Assembly (NCBI RefSeq): GCF_004769525.1
Contig: NZ_RQFT01000003.1
Location: 558,001 to 622,000, forward strand
Reading direction: 5' to 3'
DNA: 64,000 bases
DNA from: Leptospira bouyouniensis
GTDB lineage: Bacteria; Spirochaetota; Leptospiria; Leptospirales; Leptospiraceae
Shown: positions 28,968 through 36,859 of the stretch, piece after piece
Layout: each line of letters opens with the position of its first letter
Numbering within the stretch: position 1 is the first letter of the stretch
Notes under the pieces: generated by a model
Databases searched by the model: none
What the model saw: only the letters and a program-made list of their open reading frames with translations
Told to the model about the DNA's origin: nothing
Position numbers and translations under genes: made by a program

Positions 28968-29113
28968 TGGTGGTGGGCTTGTGGGTGAAAATTCCTGCCC
29001 GAACTCCTACCATAAAACATAACGCTTGTCTCTTGGGAATTCAATCTTACCAAAAATTTTCAAGAAAATTTCGCAGTTCCACCAATTCCCAATCTCATTA
29101 AATCAATTCAATA

Positions 29114-30166
29114 TTATAACAATCCTGAGCTTTCCATTTGGTTCACATGGTCGATGATAGTTTCTTTTAACGGACGATAGGTGAGAGACAAATCTTTTTT
29201 ACTATAATCATTGTTTAAGTTTAATGGTTGGCCAATATTTTTTTTTGTATAACCCCAAGATAATCCAAAAAAAGGACCTATCAAATACACAAGAGGTTTA
29301 GGAAGAACACTCGTTGGAACAGAATATTTTTTTCCAAATTTTTCTTTGATGATTTTTGCAATGCCTAACATCGGTAAAACTTCCGCCGAAGTGATATGCC
29401 TTCCCTTTGCGTTTTGTGTAAAACCTGCTAAGATATGTGCTTTTGCGACATCTCTGACATCAACAAATCCCATTTTTGTATCAGGAACACCTGTGCGGAA
29501 AATTCCTTTCAACATATTCTTCATAAACTCCACACTTGTACCATCCAAACGTTTGGAAAGTGATGGACCCATTACAAAAGAAGGATTGATGACAACCAAA
29601 TCCCAACGTGATTGTTTTTTTTGAATTTCCCATGCTTCCTTCTCGGCAAGTGTTTTCGAGTAAGCATATGGTTGGTGTGTCAGGCTACTTGTGGTATTCC
29701 AATGTTCTTCTGTAAATGTTTGGTTTGGGACTTGTAAGGAATCAATATTGTCCCCATGAATTGCGGCTACACTCGAAGTTAAAACAACTCGTTTAACGGA
29801 AGAAATGCGATTGCAAGATTCGAGAACATTTCTGGTTCCTTGTAATGCAGGATCGATCAATTGTTTTTGTGCATCTTTAATACCTGCCACAAAAAAAGGA
29901 GAAGCAGTATGAATCACGAGTTCGGAGCCTTCAATACATTTGTCGAAACTTCCTTCGACCATAAGATCTGCCTCAAAGAAAGTCAGATTGTCTTTGAACT
30001 TTTCTTTTAAATCCAAGAGATGTTGGATTTTCGAAGTATCTTTAAGGCTTCGAATCGTAGTTCTTACTTTCTTTCCATCTTCTAACAAATATTTTACGAT
30101 CCAAGAAGCAATGTATCCTGAACCACCAGTGACAACAACGGGCAAATTTTCATTAATAAATTTCAT
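29114..30166 (-). CDS. NAD(P)-dependent epimerase/dihydroflavonol reductase-like protein
   Basis: About 350 residues from the ATG at 30166 ([18 protein letters not shown]). An open extension upstream lacks family character. This is an extended short-chain dehydrogenase of the dihydroflavonol-4-reductase group: [13 protein letters not shown] cofactor motif, catalytic [13 protein letters not shown] (Tyr-x3-Lys), [12 protein letters not shown] and [10 protein letters not shown]. It reduces a carbonyl of an unknown small molecule using NAD(P)H. It stands alone on the minus strand before the structured intergenic region. Confidence 0.87.
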   Translation of the reverse strand: MKFINENLPVVVTGGSGYIASWIVKYLLEDGKKVRTTIRSLKDTSKIQHLLDLKEKFKDNLTFFEADLMVEGSFDKCIEGSELVIHTASPFFVAGIKDAQKQLIDPALQGTRNVLESCNRISSVKRVVLTSSVAAIHGDNIDSLQVPNQTFTEEHWNTTSSLTHQPYAYSKTLAEKEAWEIQKKQSRWDLVVINPSFVMGPSLSKRLDGTSVEFMKNMLKGIFRTGVPDTKMGFVDVRDVAKAHILAGFTQNAKGRHITSAEVLPMLGIAKIIKEKFGKKYSVPTSVLPKPLVYLIGPFFGLSWGYTKKNIGQPLNLNNDYSKKDLSLTYRPLKETIIDHVNQMESSGLL

Positions 30167-30303
30167 ATTAAAATTTAGACTCGAATCGTATCTGCAGTGC
30201 CAACATTTCCTAACCAATACAAAAAAACAAAAATCAAATCTGTATTCTTTTGGTGGGCGAGTCCCTATGGGTCGGGCTTTTCCGGAGTCCGCATTCGCTC
30301 CCG

Positions 30304-30334
30304 TCCCTCTTTTCCAGAATGTGGAAAAGAGGGA
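30304..30334. repeat. Perfect 12-bp inverted repeat
   Basis: TCCCTCTTTTCC and GGAAAAGAGGGA are exact reverse complements around the 7-base loop AGAATGT. There is no T-run on the plus side. It sits within a GC-rich block (about 30249-30340) and may be part of a larger dispersed element or mark the end of a transcript. Confidence 0.8.
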
Positions 30335-30409
30335 CCAAGTCCTTCAAATCCCTCTCGCAAGTACAAATTGATTCATCGAAAGCATACAAATCACAGTTAA
30401 ACGAGCAAA

Positions 30410-30478
30410 CTACGCCCCGGATCGTAGCGTAAATCCTTTGCGAAGCAAAGATTGCAGCGTAGAGCCGGAAGAGGCGCC
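30410..30478. repeat. Dispersed palindromic repeat, copy A
   Basis: The core is GTAGCGTAAATCC, then the hairpin CTTTGC-GAA-GCAAAG (30436-30450), then ATTGCAGCGTAGAGC. AAT and ATT extend the stem with a bulged C. An outer pair CTACGC (30410-30415) and GCGTAG (30457-30462) closes the fold. The element ends with GAGGCGCC. A second copy lies at 41157-41270, with the inner stem changed on both arms so that pairing is kept. Confidence 0.8.
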
Positions 30479-30546
30479 ATAAAAAAATAGTTAGACATGA
30501 AATAAATTTCGATTAGAGTTTAGGCAATCCAATATTTCGGGGTATC

Positions 30547-32409
30547 ATGAGAATCTTAATCAAAGTTAGTCAAACTATCTTCATACTATTTTTTTTGTAC
30601 CATTGTCTAGGAAGTCGAAGACCAATCGTTCCCGGGTATGTCGACCCGCAAGGTAGTTTGAGAGATGTAAGTATTGGGAAAAAGTATATGGTAGCAACAG
30701 GAAATCCTCTTGCTACGAAAGCAGCGATCAAAGTCTTAGAAGACGGAGGGAATGCAACTGATGCAGCAGTAGCAGCCTTACTCGTGTTAAATGTAACAAA
30801 TGGAGAGGCTGCAAGTTTCCCTTCCGTTGCACCAACTTTGATTTATGAAAATAAAACTGGCAAAGTCAAAAGTTATATCGGAGCAGGGACAGCCCCCAAA
30901 CAAGCTACGATCCAATGGTTCAAAGAGAAAGGTTATGATGTAATGCCAAAAAATTCCATTTTATCACAGTTATTACCTGCCTCACCTGATGTCATTGTAC
31001 GTCTGTTACAGGACCATGGAACCAAATCTTTTTCAGAATTAGTGGAACCTGCGATTCGTATCGCAGAAGAGGGATTCCCAGCCAACCGAATTTTGGTAAA
31101 AAATTTGGATTTACCACTGTACAAGCGGTTGGGTTTCACAATCCTTATGCCTTACAATTCGGAAGTTTATCTAGAAAAAAAATGGTGGTACAATATCCAA
31201 GAAGGTGAATTAACGAAACGATTGGATTTGGCAAAAACATGGAAATTGATGTCCGATGAAGAAAAATTTGCATTAAAAAAAGGAAGAACCAGAAAACAAG
31301 CGTTAGAAGCAGTCAGGGATTATTTTTATAAAGGACCAGTTTCCGATGCGATTGTCAAATTACATAAAGAAAAAGGTGGTCTTATCACAAAGGATGACTT
31401 AAGCGAGTATTCTGGAGGTTGGGAAAAACCAGTTGTTGGAGAGTATCGTGACTATCAAATATTATCAAACCAAACTTGGACACAAGGACCAGTGGTACCA
31501 ATGGTTTTGCAACTGTTAGATGGAGTTGATTTGAAATCAATGGGTCATAACTCACCTGAATACATTCATACGGTCTCACAAGCGATTGAGTTGGTGATTG
31601 CAGACCGAGAAACTTATTTTGGCGATCCTAAGTTTGTTGATGTTCCTATGGATGGTTTATTATCCAAAAAATATGCTGAATTGAGACGAAAACTTTTGCA
31701 AAAGGAAGCTTTTGGTAAAACACCTCCTAATGGAAATCCTTGGGCCTTTTCGAGCAAAAAACCTAAATCAAAAAATGATTCTATCAACAAACATGAAGAT
31801 CAATCAGTAAGTGAAATTAAGTATGGAAAAGACACAACTTATCTGAGCATAGTAGATGCCGATGGCAATGCAGTTTCACTCACACCTAGTGATTTTCCAC
31901 AATCACCGATGGTTCCAGGTACTGGGCTCACACTTGGAATTCGTATGACACAGTTTCGATTGGATCCTAATCATCCTTCGTCCTTATTCCCAGGCAAAAG
32001 ACCTCGAATAACACCTAACCCTGGTATGGTTCTCAAAAATGGAAAATTATGGATGAGTTTTGGTACTCCTGGAGGAGATGTGCAAAGCCAAGCGATGATT
32101 CAGTTTTTTTTGAATGTAATCGTTTTTGGAATGGACCCACAAAAAGCTGTTGAGGCACCAAGGTTTCGATCCGTGAACTGGCCTGATAGTTTTTCTCCTC
32201 ATACCTATCGTCCTGGTGGTATTGAACTTGAAGAGTCACTTTATAAAGTTGTATCCGATTCGCTTAAAAGTAAAGGATACAAAGTGTATCAAAAAGGACA
32301 TTTGGATAATGACTTTGGAGCCATATGTGCGGTGATTAATGATGCAAAGAATAATCGTTTGCTTGGGGTTGCCGATCCTAGAGAAGTGTCTTTTGCGGAA
32401 GGAAAGTGA
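30547..32409 (+). CDS. ggt: Gamma-glutamyltransferase, lipoprotein form
   Basis: A 620-residue Ntn-hydrolase. The N-terminus has a lipobox-like end (FLYHC, Cys20), so it should be an exported lipoprotein. GNATDAAVAALLVLNVT and YIGAGTAP lie in the large subunit. The autoprocessing and catalytic Thr is the first Thr in KDTTYLSIVDADGNAVS, and the small subunit has GKRPRITPNPGM and SFGTPGGDVQSQAM. It cleaves or transfers the gamma-glutamyl group of glutathione and related peptides, giving the cell glutamate and cysteine sources. The MBL-fold lipoprotein follows on the same strand after 54 bases. Confidence 0.92.
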   Translation: MRILIKVSQTIFILFFLYHCLGSRRPIVPGYVDPQGSLRDVSIGKKYMVATGNPLATKAAIKVLEDGGNATDAAVAALLVLNVTNGEAASFPSVAPTLIYENKTGKVKSYIGAGTAPKQATIQWFKEKGYDVMPKNSILSQLLPASPDVIVRLLQDHGTKSFSELVEPAIRIAEEGFPANRILVKNLDLPLYKRLGFTILMPYNSEVYLEKKWWYNIQEGELTKRLDLAKTWKLMSDEEKFALKKGRTRKQALEAVRDYFYKGPVSDAIVKLHKEKGGLITKDDLSEYSGGWEKPVVGEYRDYQILSNQTWTQGPVVPMVLQLLDGVDLKSMGHNSPEYIHTVSQAIELVIADRETYFGDPKFVDVPMDGLLSKKYAELRRKLLQKEAFGKTPPNGNPWAFSSKKPKSKNDSINKHEDQSVSEIKYGKDTTYLSIVDADGNAVSLTPSDFPQSPMVPGTGLTLGIRMTQFRLDPNHPSSLFPGKRPRITPNPGMVLKNGKLWMSFGTPGGDVQSQAMIQFFLNVIVFGMDPQKAVEAPRFRSVNWPDSFSPHTYRPGGIELEESLYKVVSDSLKSKGYKVYQKGHLDNDFGAICAVINDAKNNRLLGVADPREVSFAEGK

Positions 32410-32463
32410 TAAGGATTTTTAATTTTCTAAGGAGAGGACATTAGAAATAATTTTGGAGAAACA

Positions 32464-33495
32464 ATGATTCAATATTTAAAAAACAATCGATTACAAGCTT
32501 TGTTTCGAGGATTCCTGTTTGGAACATTTGCATTAATGAGCCTTCATTGTGCGTTTCGACCTTCAGGTGATCTAAAAGGATATGAATCGTATTTTCCTCA
32601 TGAGAATCCAAACACTTCCATCCAAAAAGGAAAGATAAGAGTTACTTTTTTAGGTACGACATCCATATTGTTAGATGATGGAGAAACACAAGTTTTAACC
32701 GATGGATTTTTTACGAGACCGTCATTGTGGAAAACGGCATTTACAAAAATCGAATCTGATCCCGTCACTCTGACTTCTGTTCTAGAAAAGGCAAAGATCA
32801 ATCGATTGAAAGGCATTTTCGTTTGCCACTCACATTATGACCATGCCATGGATGCACCATTTGTGGCAAAATTCACCAAATCAAAGTTATATGGATCTAA
32901 TTCGACAATCAATGTTGGACTTGGGGCAGGTTTAGATAAGGAAAACATGGAAGAGTTTCAAGTTGGAAAACCAATCAAACTGGGAAAGTTTACCATTACT
33001 GTATTAGAGTCCAAACACACTCCTCCTTTTCGTATCTTAGGAAAAACTAATGCAACGGATCCAAATTTTCCTAACATCACAACTCCGCTAGTCCCTCCAG
33101 TAAAAGCATTAGAGTATATAGAGGGGGGAACTTTTGATTTTTTTATCCAACATGGTAAAAATAAAATTGTGATCAAAAGTAGTACCAATTTTGTAAAGGG
33201 AGCATATGACAAAATCAAAGCAGATGTTTTGTTTTTAGGAATTGCCCAATTGTCCTTACAACCAAAACCTTTCCAGGAAGAATACTTCGAAGAAACCATT
33301 CAAAAATTGAATCCAAAACTCATCATTCCCATCCATTGGGATAATTTTTTCAAACCACTAAACAAACCGTTGGAACCAAATCTGAAACTTGGAGATGATT
33401 TTGATGCCAATATGCAAGAATTGTTAAAAAGAACATCGAAAGACCAAATCCAAGTTCAGTTGTTACAGGGTTTTGAATCTCTTGATTTATTTTAA
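32464..33495 (+). CDS. Metallo-beta-lactamase-fold hydrolase, likely lipoprotein
   Basis: A 343-residue protein with an N-terminal signal ending at LMSLHC (Cys29, likely lipidated). The MBL metal motif is CHSHYDHAMD (His122, His124, Asp126, His127), and later ligands include the His of IPIHWDN near the C-terminus. GTTSILLDDGETQVLTDGFF is typical of the UlaG/NAPE-PLD-like branch. It should be a zinc hydrolase at the cell envelope. Its substrate is unknown; it follows ggt on the same strand. Confidence 0.85.
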   Translation: MIQYLKNNRLQALFRGFLFGTFALMSLHCAFRPSGDLKGYESYFPHENPNTSIQKGKIRVTFLGTTSILLDDGETQVLTDGFFTRPSLWKTAFTKIESDPVTLTSVLEKAKINRLKGIFVCHSHYDHAMDAPFVAKFTKSKLYGSNSTINVGLGAGLDKENMEEFQVGKPIKLGKFTITVLESKHTPPFRILGKTNATDPNFPNITTPLVPPVKALEYIEGGTFDFFIQHGKNKIVIKSSTNFVKGAYDKIKADVLFLGIAQLSLQPKPFQEEYFEETIQKLNPKLIIPIHWDNFFKPLNKPLEPNLKLGDDFDANMQELLKRTSKDQIQVQLLQGFESLDLF

Positions 33496-33498
33496 TTA

Positions 33499-33514
33499 TT
33501 TAACCTAGGTTAAA
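33499..33514. promoter_or_regulatory. Perfect 16-bp palindrome
   Basis: TTTAACCTAGGTTAAA is a perfect palindrome three bases after the MBL gene stop and about 86 bases before the DJ-1-like gene start. It could bind a dimeric regulator of the next gene. A weak hairpin terminator with the following ATTTTT is an alternative. Confidence 0.4.
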
Positions 33515-33545
33515 ATTTTTCCCGATCATTCCACACTCTATAGAT

Positions 33546-33573
33546 AAAGCCAATCATTCCATTGATTGGCTTT
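33546..33573. terminator. Likely intrinsic terminator after the MBL gene
   Basis: An 11-bp perfect stem (AAAGCCAATCA and TGATTGGCTTT) with the 6-base loop TTCCAT. The T-run is limited to the stem's own TTT followed by GAAT, so termination strength is uncertain. It separates the MBL gene from the DJ-1-like gene. Confidence 0.6.
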
Positions 33574-33600
33574 GAATACTAGTTAGTAGGAGTGAATGTG

Positions 33601-34521
33601 ATGGGTATTTTGAATCAAAAGAATGGTAAAATCATTACGCAATCGAAAGAGAACAAGGATAACAAACAAACTGATTTTCTTGGATGGGGAAAATTTAGAT
33701 TCTACTTGGTAACATTGTGTTTAACGAGTCTATTGCCATCTGGACTTATGGCAGATCCCGAAGGAAAACCTAAAATTCTTGTGGTGATGAGTGCCTCCGA
33801 TACAATTTTGTTAGATGGTTTCAGAAAACATCCAACAGGTGTTTTTTTAAATGAACTCTATTTTCCTGTTAAAATGTTACATGAAAAAGGATTCGAAATT
33901 GTGTTTGCGACACCATTTGGAAAAAAGACAACAATCGATCCCGAAAGCACAAAAGAAAAATATTGGAAATCCAACGCTGAAAAAGAGGAAGCAATCCAAT
34001 TATTATCATCGTTTCCTACATACAAAAAACCAATCACTTTAGAAAAAGCGATAGGAGACAATCATACATTTTTGGGAATTTTAGTACCTGGTGGACAAGG
34101 GCTTATGACCGATTTGTTGTACGATGGAAAAATACCACAATTACTAAAAATTTTCCACGAAAAACAAAAACCAATCGGACTTGTTTGCCATGCACCTGCT
34201 TTGTTAACTACATTACACTTGGAAGGTGAAAATGAACATTTTATTTTCAAAGGATATAAAGTGAATTCAGTAACAAAAATTGAAGAGTGGTTTATTGAAA
34301 CGTTTGTCATGAAGGGTACACCCAAAGTAAGAAATATTTCAGGATCTCTAAAAGATTTAGGTATGGATTACAAATCTTCTTTTTTACCTGGTCGAAGTTA
34401 TGCGATACGAGACAGAAATTTAATCACATCTCAAAATCCATTTTCTGGCATCGAATTTAGCGAATTGTTTTGGGAAGCTATTCAGGATTATTTGCAAAAA
34501 AACGTTTCCTCAACCGACTAA
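33601..34521 (+). CDS. DJ-1/PfpI (class I glutamine amidotransferase-like) protein, exported
   Basis: About 306 residues from the ATG at 33601, which has AGGAG eight bases upstream; a GTG at 33592 overlaps that site and is unlikely. A hydrophobic segment near residues 35-52 followed by LMADPEG looks like a signal peptide with an unusually long N-region. The DJ-1/PfpI domain follows: KILVVMSAS, LVPGGQGLM and the nucleophile elbow LVCHAPALL with the conserved Cys. Relatives act as glyoxalases, chaperones or amidases. The 3' end overlaps the convergent Crp-like gene by 44 bases. Confidence 0.83.
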   Translation: MGILNQKNGKIITQSKENKDNKQTDFLGWGKFRFYLVTLCLTSLLPSGLMADPEGKPKILVVMSASDTILLDGFRKHPTGVFLNELYFPVKMLHEKGFEIVFATPFGKKTTIDPESTKEKYWKSNAEKEEAIQLLSSFPTYKKPITLEKAIGDNHTFLGILVPGGQGLMTDLLYDGKIPQLLKIFHEKQKPIGLVCHAPALLTTLHLEGENEHFIFKGYKVNSVTKIEEWFIETFVMKGTPKVRNISGSLKDLGMDYKSSFLPGRSYAIRDRNLITSQNPFSGIEFSELFWEAIQDYLQKNVSSTD

Positions 34522-35047
34522 CTTCCACGTTTGTGATTCCCAAATAGGCAGCTTGGTCTATTTGGGAAATTCTTGAAATATGAGGGTAATATTCTTTTAT
34601 AAATTCTTGGTATCGGTGACGAGCATCTAAAAGCAAAAAATCGGAAACACGTTTTTCTTTTTTTAAATACAGAGTCGTTAAAAATTGAATGAGAAATTTT
34701 TGGAAGGAGGATTCCTCTCCAAACAATTGTTTCCAAACGTTTTTTGGTAATACGAAAACTTCAGATGTTTCTATCGAAATGATGGAATAGGTACTTGGTT
34801 TTTTTTGCAAAATACTTGGGATACTTCCCAGGAATGAACCTTCAAAGAGAAAGGATTTGATCCATTGTTTTTTCGTGTTATGATAAACAAGTTTAAACGC
34901 ACCTTTTTTCACATAACCAATGCTATCGAAAGATTCGTTTTGTTTTGCATAGAATTCTTTTTTCCTTAATTTTATAAGTTTGCCTTTGTTTTGGAAAATC
35001 TCAATGATTTGTGCCCACTCATCTGTATGGTTTTGTAATTGCGTCAT
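34478..35047 (-). CDS. Crp/Fnr-family transcription regulator
   Basis: A 189-residue protein with an N-terminal cyclic-nucleotide-binding-like beta barrel (about 20-115, with GYVKKGAFKLVY and EGSFLGSIPSIL) and a C-terminal helix-turn-helix (ISQIDQAAYLGITNVEVSRLRKRF). No Fnr-type cysteine cluster is present, and the phosphate-binding cassette for cAMP is not clear, so the signal is unknown. It resembles the group often annotated as Crp/Fnr regulators next to small stress genes. It is divergent from thioredoxin, with a strong palindrome in between that could be an operator. Confidence 0.83.
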   Translation of the reverse strand: MTQLQNHTDEWAQIIEIFQNKGKLIKLRKKEFYAKQNESFDSIGYVKKGAFKLVYHNTKKQWIKSFLFEGSFLGSIPSILQKKPSTYSIISIETSEVFVLPKNVWKQLFGEESSFQKFLIQFLTTLYLKKEKRVSDFLLLDARHRYQEFIKEYYPHISRISQIDQAAYLGITNVEVSRLRKRFFANNPE

Positions 35048-35134
35048 AGGATTCCCATTTCCATTACGAATTCAGAAGTTTGATAGAAAATAATATTTAA
35101 AAATTTAATGTAAGTTCAAAATTTTTTACTTTTT

Positions 35135-35158
35135 CTATATACCCTGGCAGGTATATAG
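35135..35158. promoter_or_regulatory. Candidate operator palindrome upstream of thioredoxin
   Basis: CTATATACC and GGTATATAG form a perfect 9-bp inverted repeat around CTGGCA, ending 21 bases before the thioredoxin start and 9 bases before its AGGAGG. It also lies in the divergent promoter region of the Crp-like gene. The position suggests a repressor site or a promoter-spacer palindrome. Confidence 0.6.
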
Positions 35159-35179
35159 TCTAATGGATAGGAGGCAGTT

Positions 35180-35494
35180 ATGTCTGAAGTTTACCCAAAA
35201 AGTTTTGAATCCTTACTCCAAACTCATGATAAACCTATTTTAGTGGATTTTTGGGCTCCTTGGTGTGGTCCCTGCAAAATGGTAGCGCCTGAACTTGAAA
35301 AACTTGCCAAGGACTGGAAAGGAAAGGTTTCCATCATCAAAGTGAATACTGATGAAAAACAAGAAATTGCTGGCAAATATGGAATCTCAGGAATACCAAC
35401 ATTTATTTTATTTAAAAATGGGAAAGAGATTCATCGTATTTCTGGTGCTATGCGAAGTGAAGAGTTTAAAAAAGTTTTTGGAAGTTACATTTAA
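35180..35494 (+). CDS. trxA: Thioredoxin
   Basis: A 104-residue classical thioredoxin with the active site WAPWCGPCKM (residues about 29-38), cis-proline motif GIPTF and the final GAMRSEEF helix. It reduces protein disulfides in the cytoplasm. The start has a strong AGGAGG five bases upstream. No thioredoxin reductase gene is adjacent. The palindrome just upstream suggests regulated expression. Confidence 0.96.
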   Translation: MSEVYPKSFESLLQTHDKPILVDFWAPWCGPCKMVAPELEKLAKDWKGKVSIIKVNTDEKQEIAGKYGISGIPTFILFKNGKEIHRISGAMRSEEFKKVFGSYI

Positions 35495-35561
35495 CTCTTT
35501 ATTTTTTACTTGAACCATCCAAAAGAGTATTGGATTCTTTGTTTCTCTGAGGTGAACCTTC

Positions 35562-36854
35562 TTGAAAAAAACAATCTTTGCTCTTTTGTCATTTTATTTA
35601 CTATTCTCCTATCAAAGTTCGATTGAAACGTCAATTGTCATTGAAAGGATCCAAGCAGCTTCTTCCGCAGATGGAACCATTCCCATCAATGTATTCATCC
35701 CTGGTAAACTATGGAAACCGGAAACAAGTTTAGATGGGATTACCATCTTTTTTTCCAATGGAGCTAAATGGAACCAAGCTGGGAAAACAGATGGACGTGC
35801 TTACTTTAATGAAATATCCATCGAATGCCAAGAGAAAAAAGGATACGTAGCTTTTTATAAAGATGGAAGTTATGCGACTAATTTTGACTGCTCAAAAGAA
35901 ACACCACTCAAAATCAAATCCAATGGTGTCCATGTTATTTATCTTTTACCCGATGCTGCCAATGGTATCAAAACAGTTTCATTTTTTAAAAATGGAAAAA
36001 AACTCGATGTACTTTATCCGGAACCAGTAGAAGGACAGGTAACTGCTAGTAGTACTTTGCCTAACTATCCCGCCTATGGATTGTTTGATGGGAGTATCGA
36101 TTTTGCTTGGGTGGAAGGTGTAAAAACCGATGGGGTGGGAGAATCCATCCAAGTGCAATTGGAAGACAAGATTGATTTAGCAGGGATTGAGATTTTTAAT
36201 GGTTACCAAAGGTTGGATGCACTTTTTCATAAAAATGGATCGGTCACAGAATTACTTGTGTCCAACGGATCGGAATCCTTTGTTATCCCTGTAGCGGACA
36301 AACAAGGAGGACAAAGGATTTTTTTTCCAAAAACTCTTTCTGGCAAAACCTTTACTTTTACGATCCAAAAGGTTAGAACAGGGAAAACTTGGAAGGATAC
36401 TGTGATCGCTGAAATCATCTTTCTTGGTGAAAAAGGAAAACGATTTACCGTCTTTGATCAGAACGCTAACGAATTCAAAGAATCGATTATTTCCAAATCC
36501 AAAAATACGATTCTTTCTTCTATAGTGAACAAAGCTTACTTTGCAGATATACCTGAAGGGAGAATGGATTATGTCTTTCGATCAAATGGATCCTTTGTGA
36601 TTTGGTTAGATGATCTGAATGAAAAACGAGTGTTAGATGGTAATTGGGTCTTTTTGGAAGCTACAGCCACCGAAGCAAAAATTAAAATTTTTGGTCGTGA
36701 TCACAAAGTGGTGACCCAAAGTTTAGATTCCAATAGTCCTTATTCTGAAAAAACGGAAGAGAAATCAACGGTGATCTTTGGTGATACGCTGATCGTGAAA
36801 AAAGTTGGGAACGGAATCCAAATGGTGGGCAAAAAAGTCCAAATTTCCAATTAA
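35562..36854 (+). CDS. Exported protein with discoidin (F5/8C, NADase-type glycan-binding) domain
   Basis: A 430-residue protein starting with TTG at 35562, with GAGGTG about nine bases upstream. A signal peptide covers about 1-20. The central part (about 160-290) has the pattern of the NADase-type glycan-binding/discoidin family: TASSTLPNYPAYGLFDGS, AWVEGVKTDGVGESIQVQL, IEIFNGYQ and TFTIQKVRTGKTWKDTVIAEIIF. The C-terminal domain (about 310-430) is beta-rich and unknown. It probably binds a carbohydrate at the cell envelope. The next gene starts five bases later. Confidence 0.78.
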   Translation: MKKTIFALLSFYLLFSYQSSIETSIVIERIQAASSADGTIPINVFIPGKLWKPETSLDGITIFFSNGAKWNQAGKTDGRAYFNEISIECQEKKGYVAFYKDGSYATNFDCSKETPLKIKSNGVHVIYLLPDAANGIKTVSFFKNGKKLDVLYPEPVEGQVTASSTLPNYPAYGLFDGSIDFAWVEGVKTDGVGESIQVQLEDKIDLAGIEIFNGYQRLDALFHKNGSVTELLVSNGSESFVIPVADKQGGQRIFFPKTLSGKTFTFTIQKVRTGKTWKDTVIAEIIFLGEKGKRFTVFDQNANEFKESIISKSKNTILSSIVNKAYFADIPEGRMDYVFRSNGSFVIWLDDLNEKRVLDGNWVFLEATATEAKIKIFGRDHKVVTQSLDSNSPYSEKTEEKSTVIFGDTLIVKKVGNGIQMVGKKVQISN

Positions 36855-36859
36855 CTCGT

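Larger units (their letters stand above)
30167..30546. other. 380-bp non-coding region with structured repeats
   Basis: No credible gene is present. From 30249 to 30360 the DNA is much more GC-rich than its surroundings and contains a perfect 12-bp hairpin (30304-30334). From 30410 to 30478 lies a palindromic repeat that recurs at 41157. The remaining 60 bases before the gamma-glutamyltransferase start should contain its promoter, but no clear -35/-10 pair stands out. Confidence 0.7.

Noticed and set aside
30197..30400. Short plus-strand open frames in the 380-bp gap
   Set aside because: They are read through the GC-rich hairpin, overlap each other in different frames and lack ribosome-binding sites.
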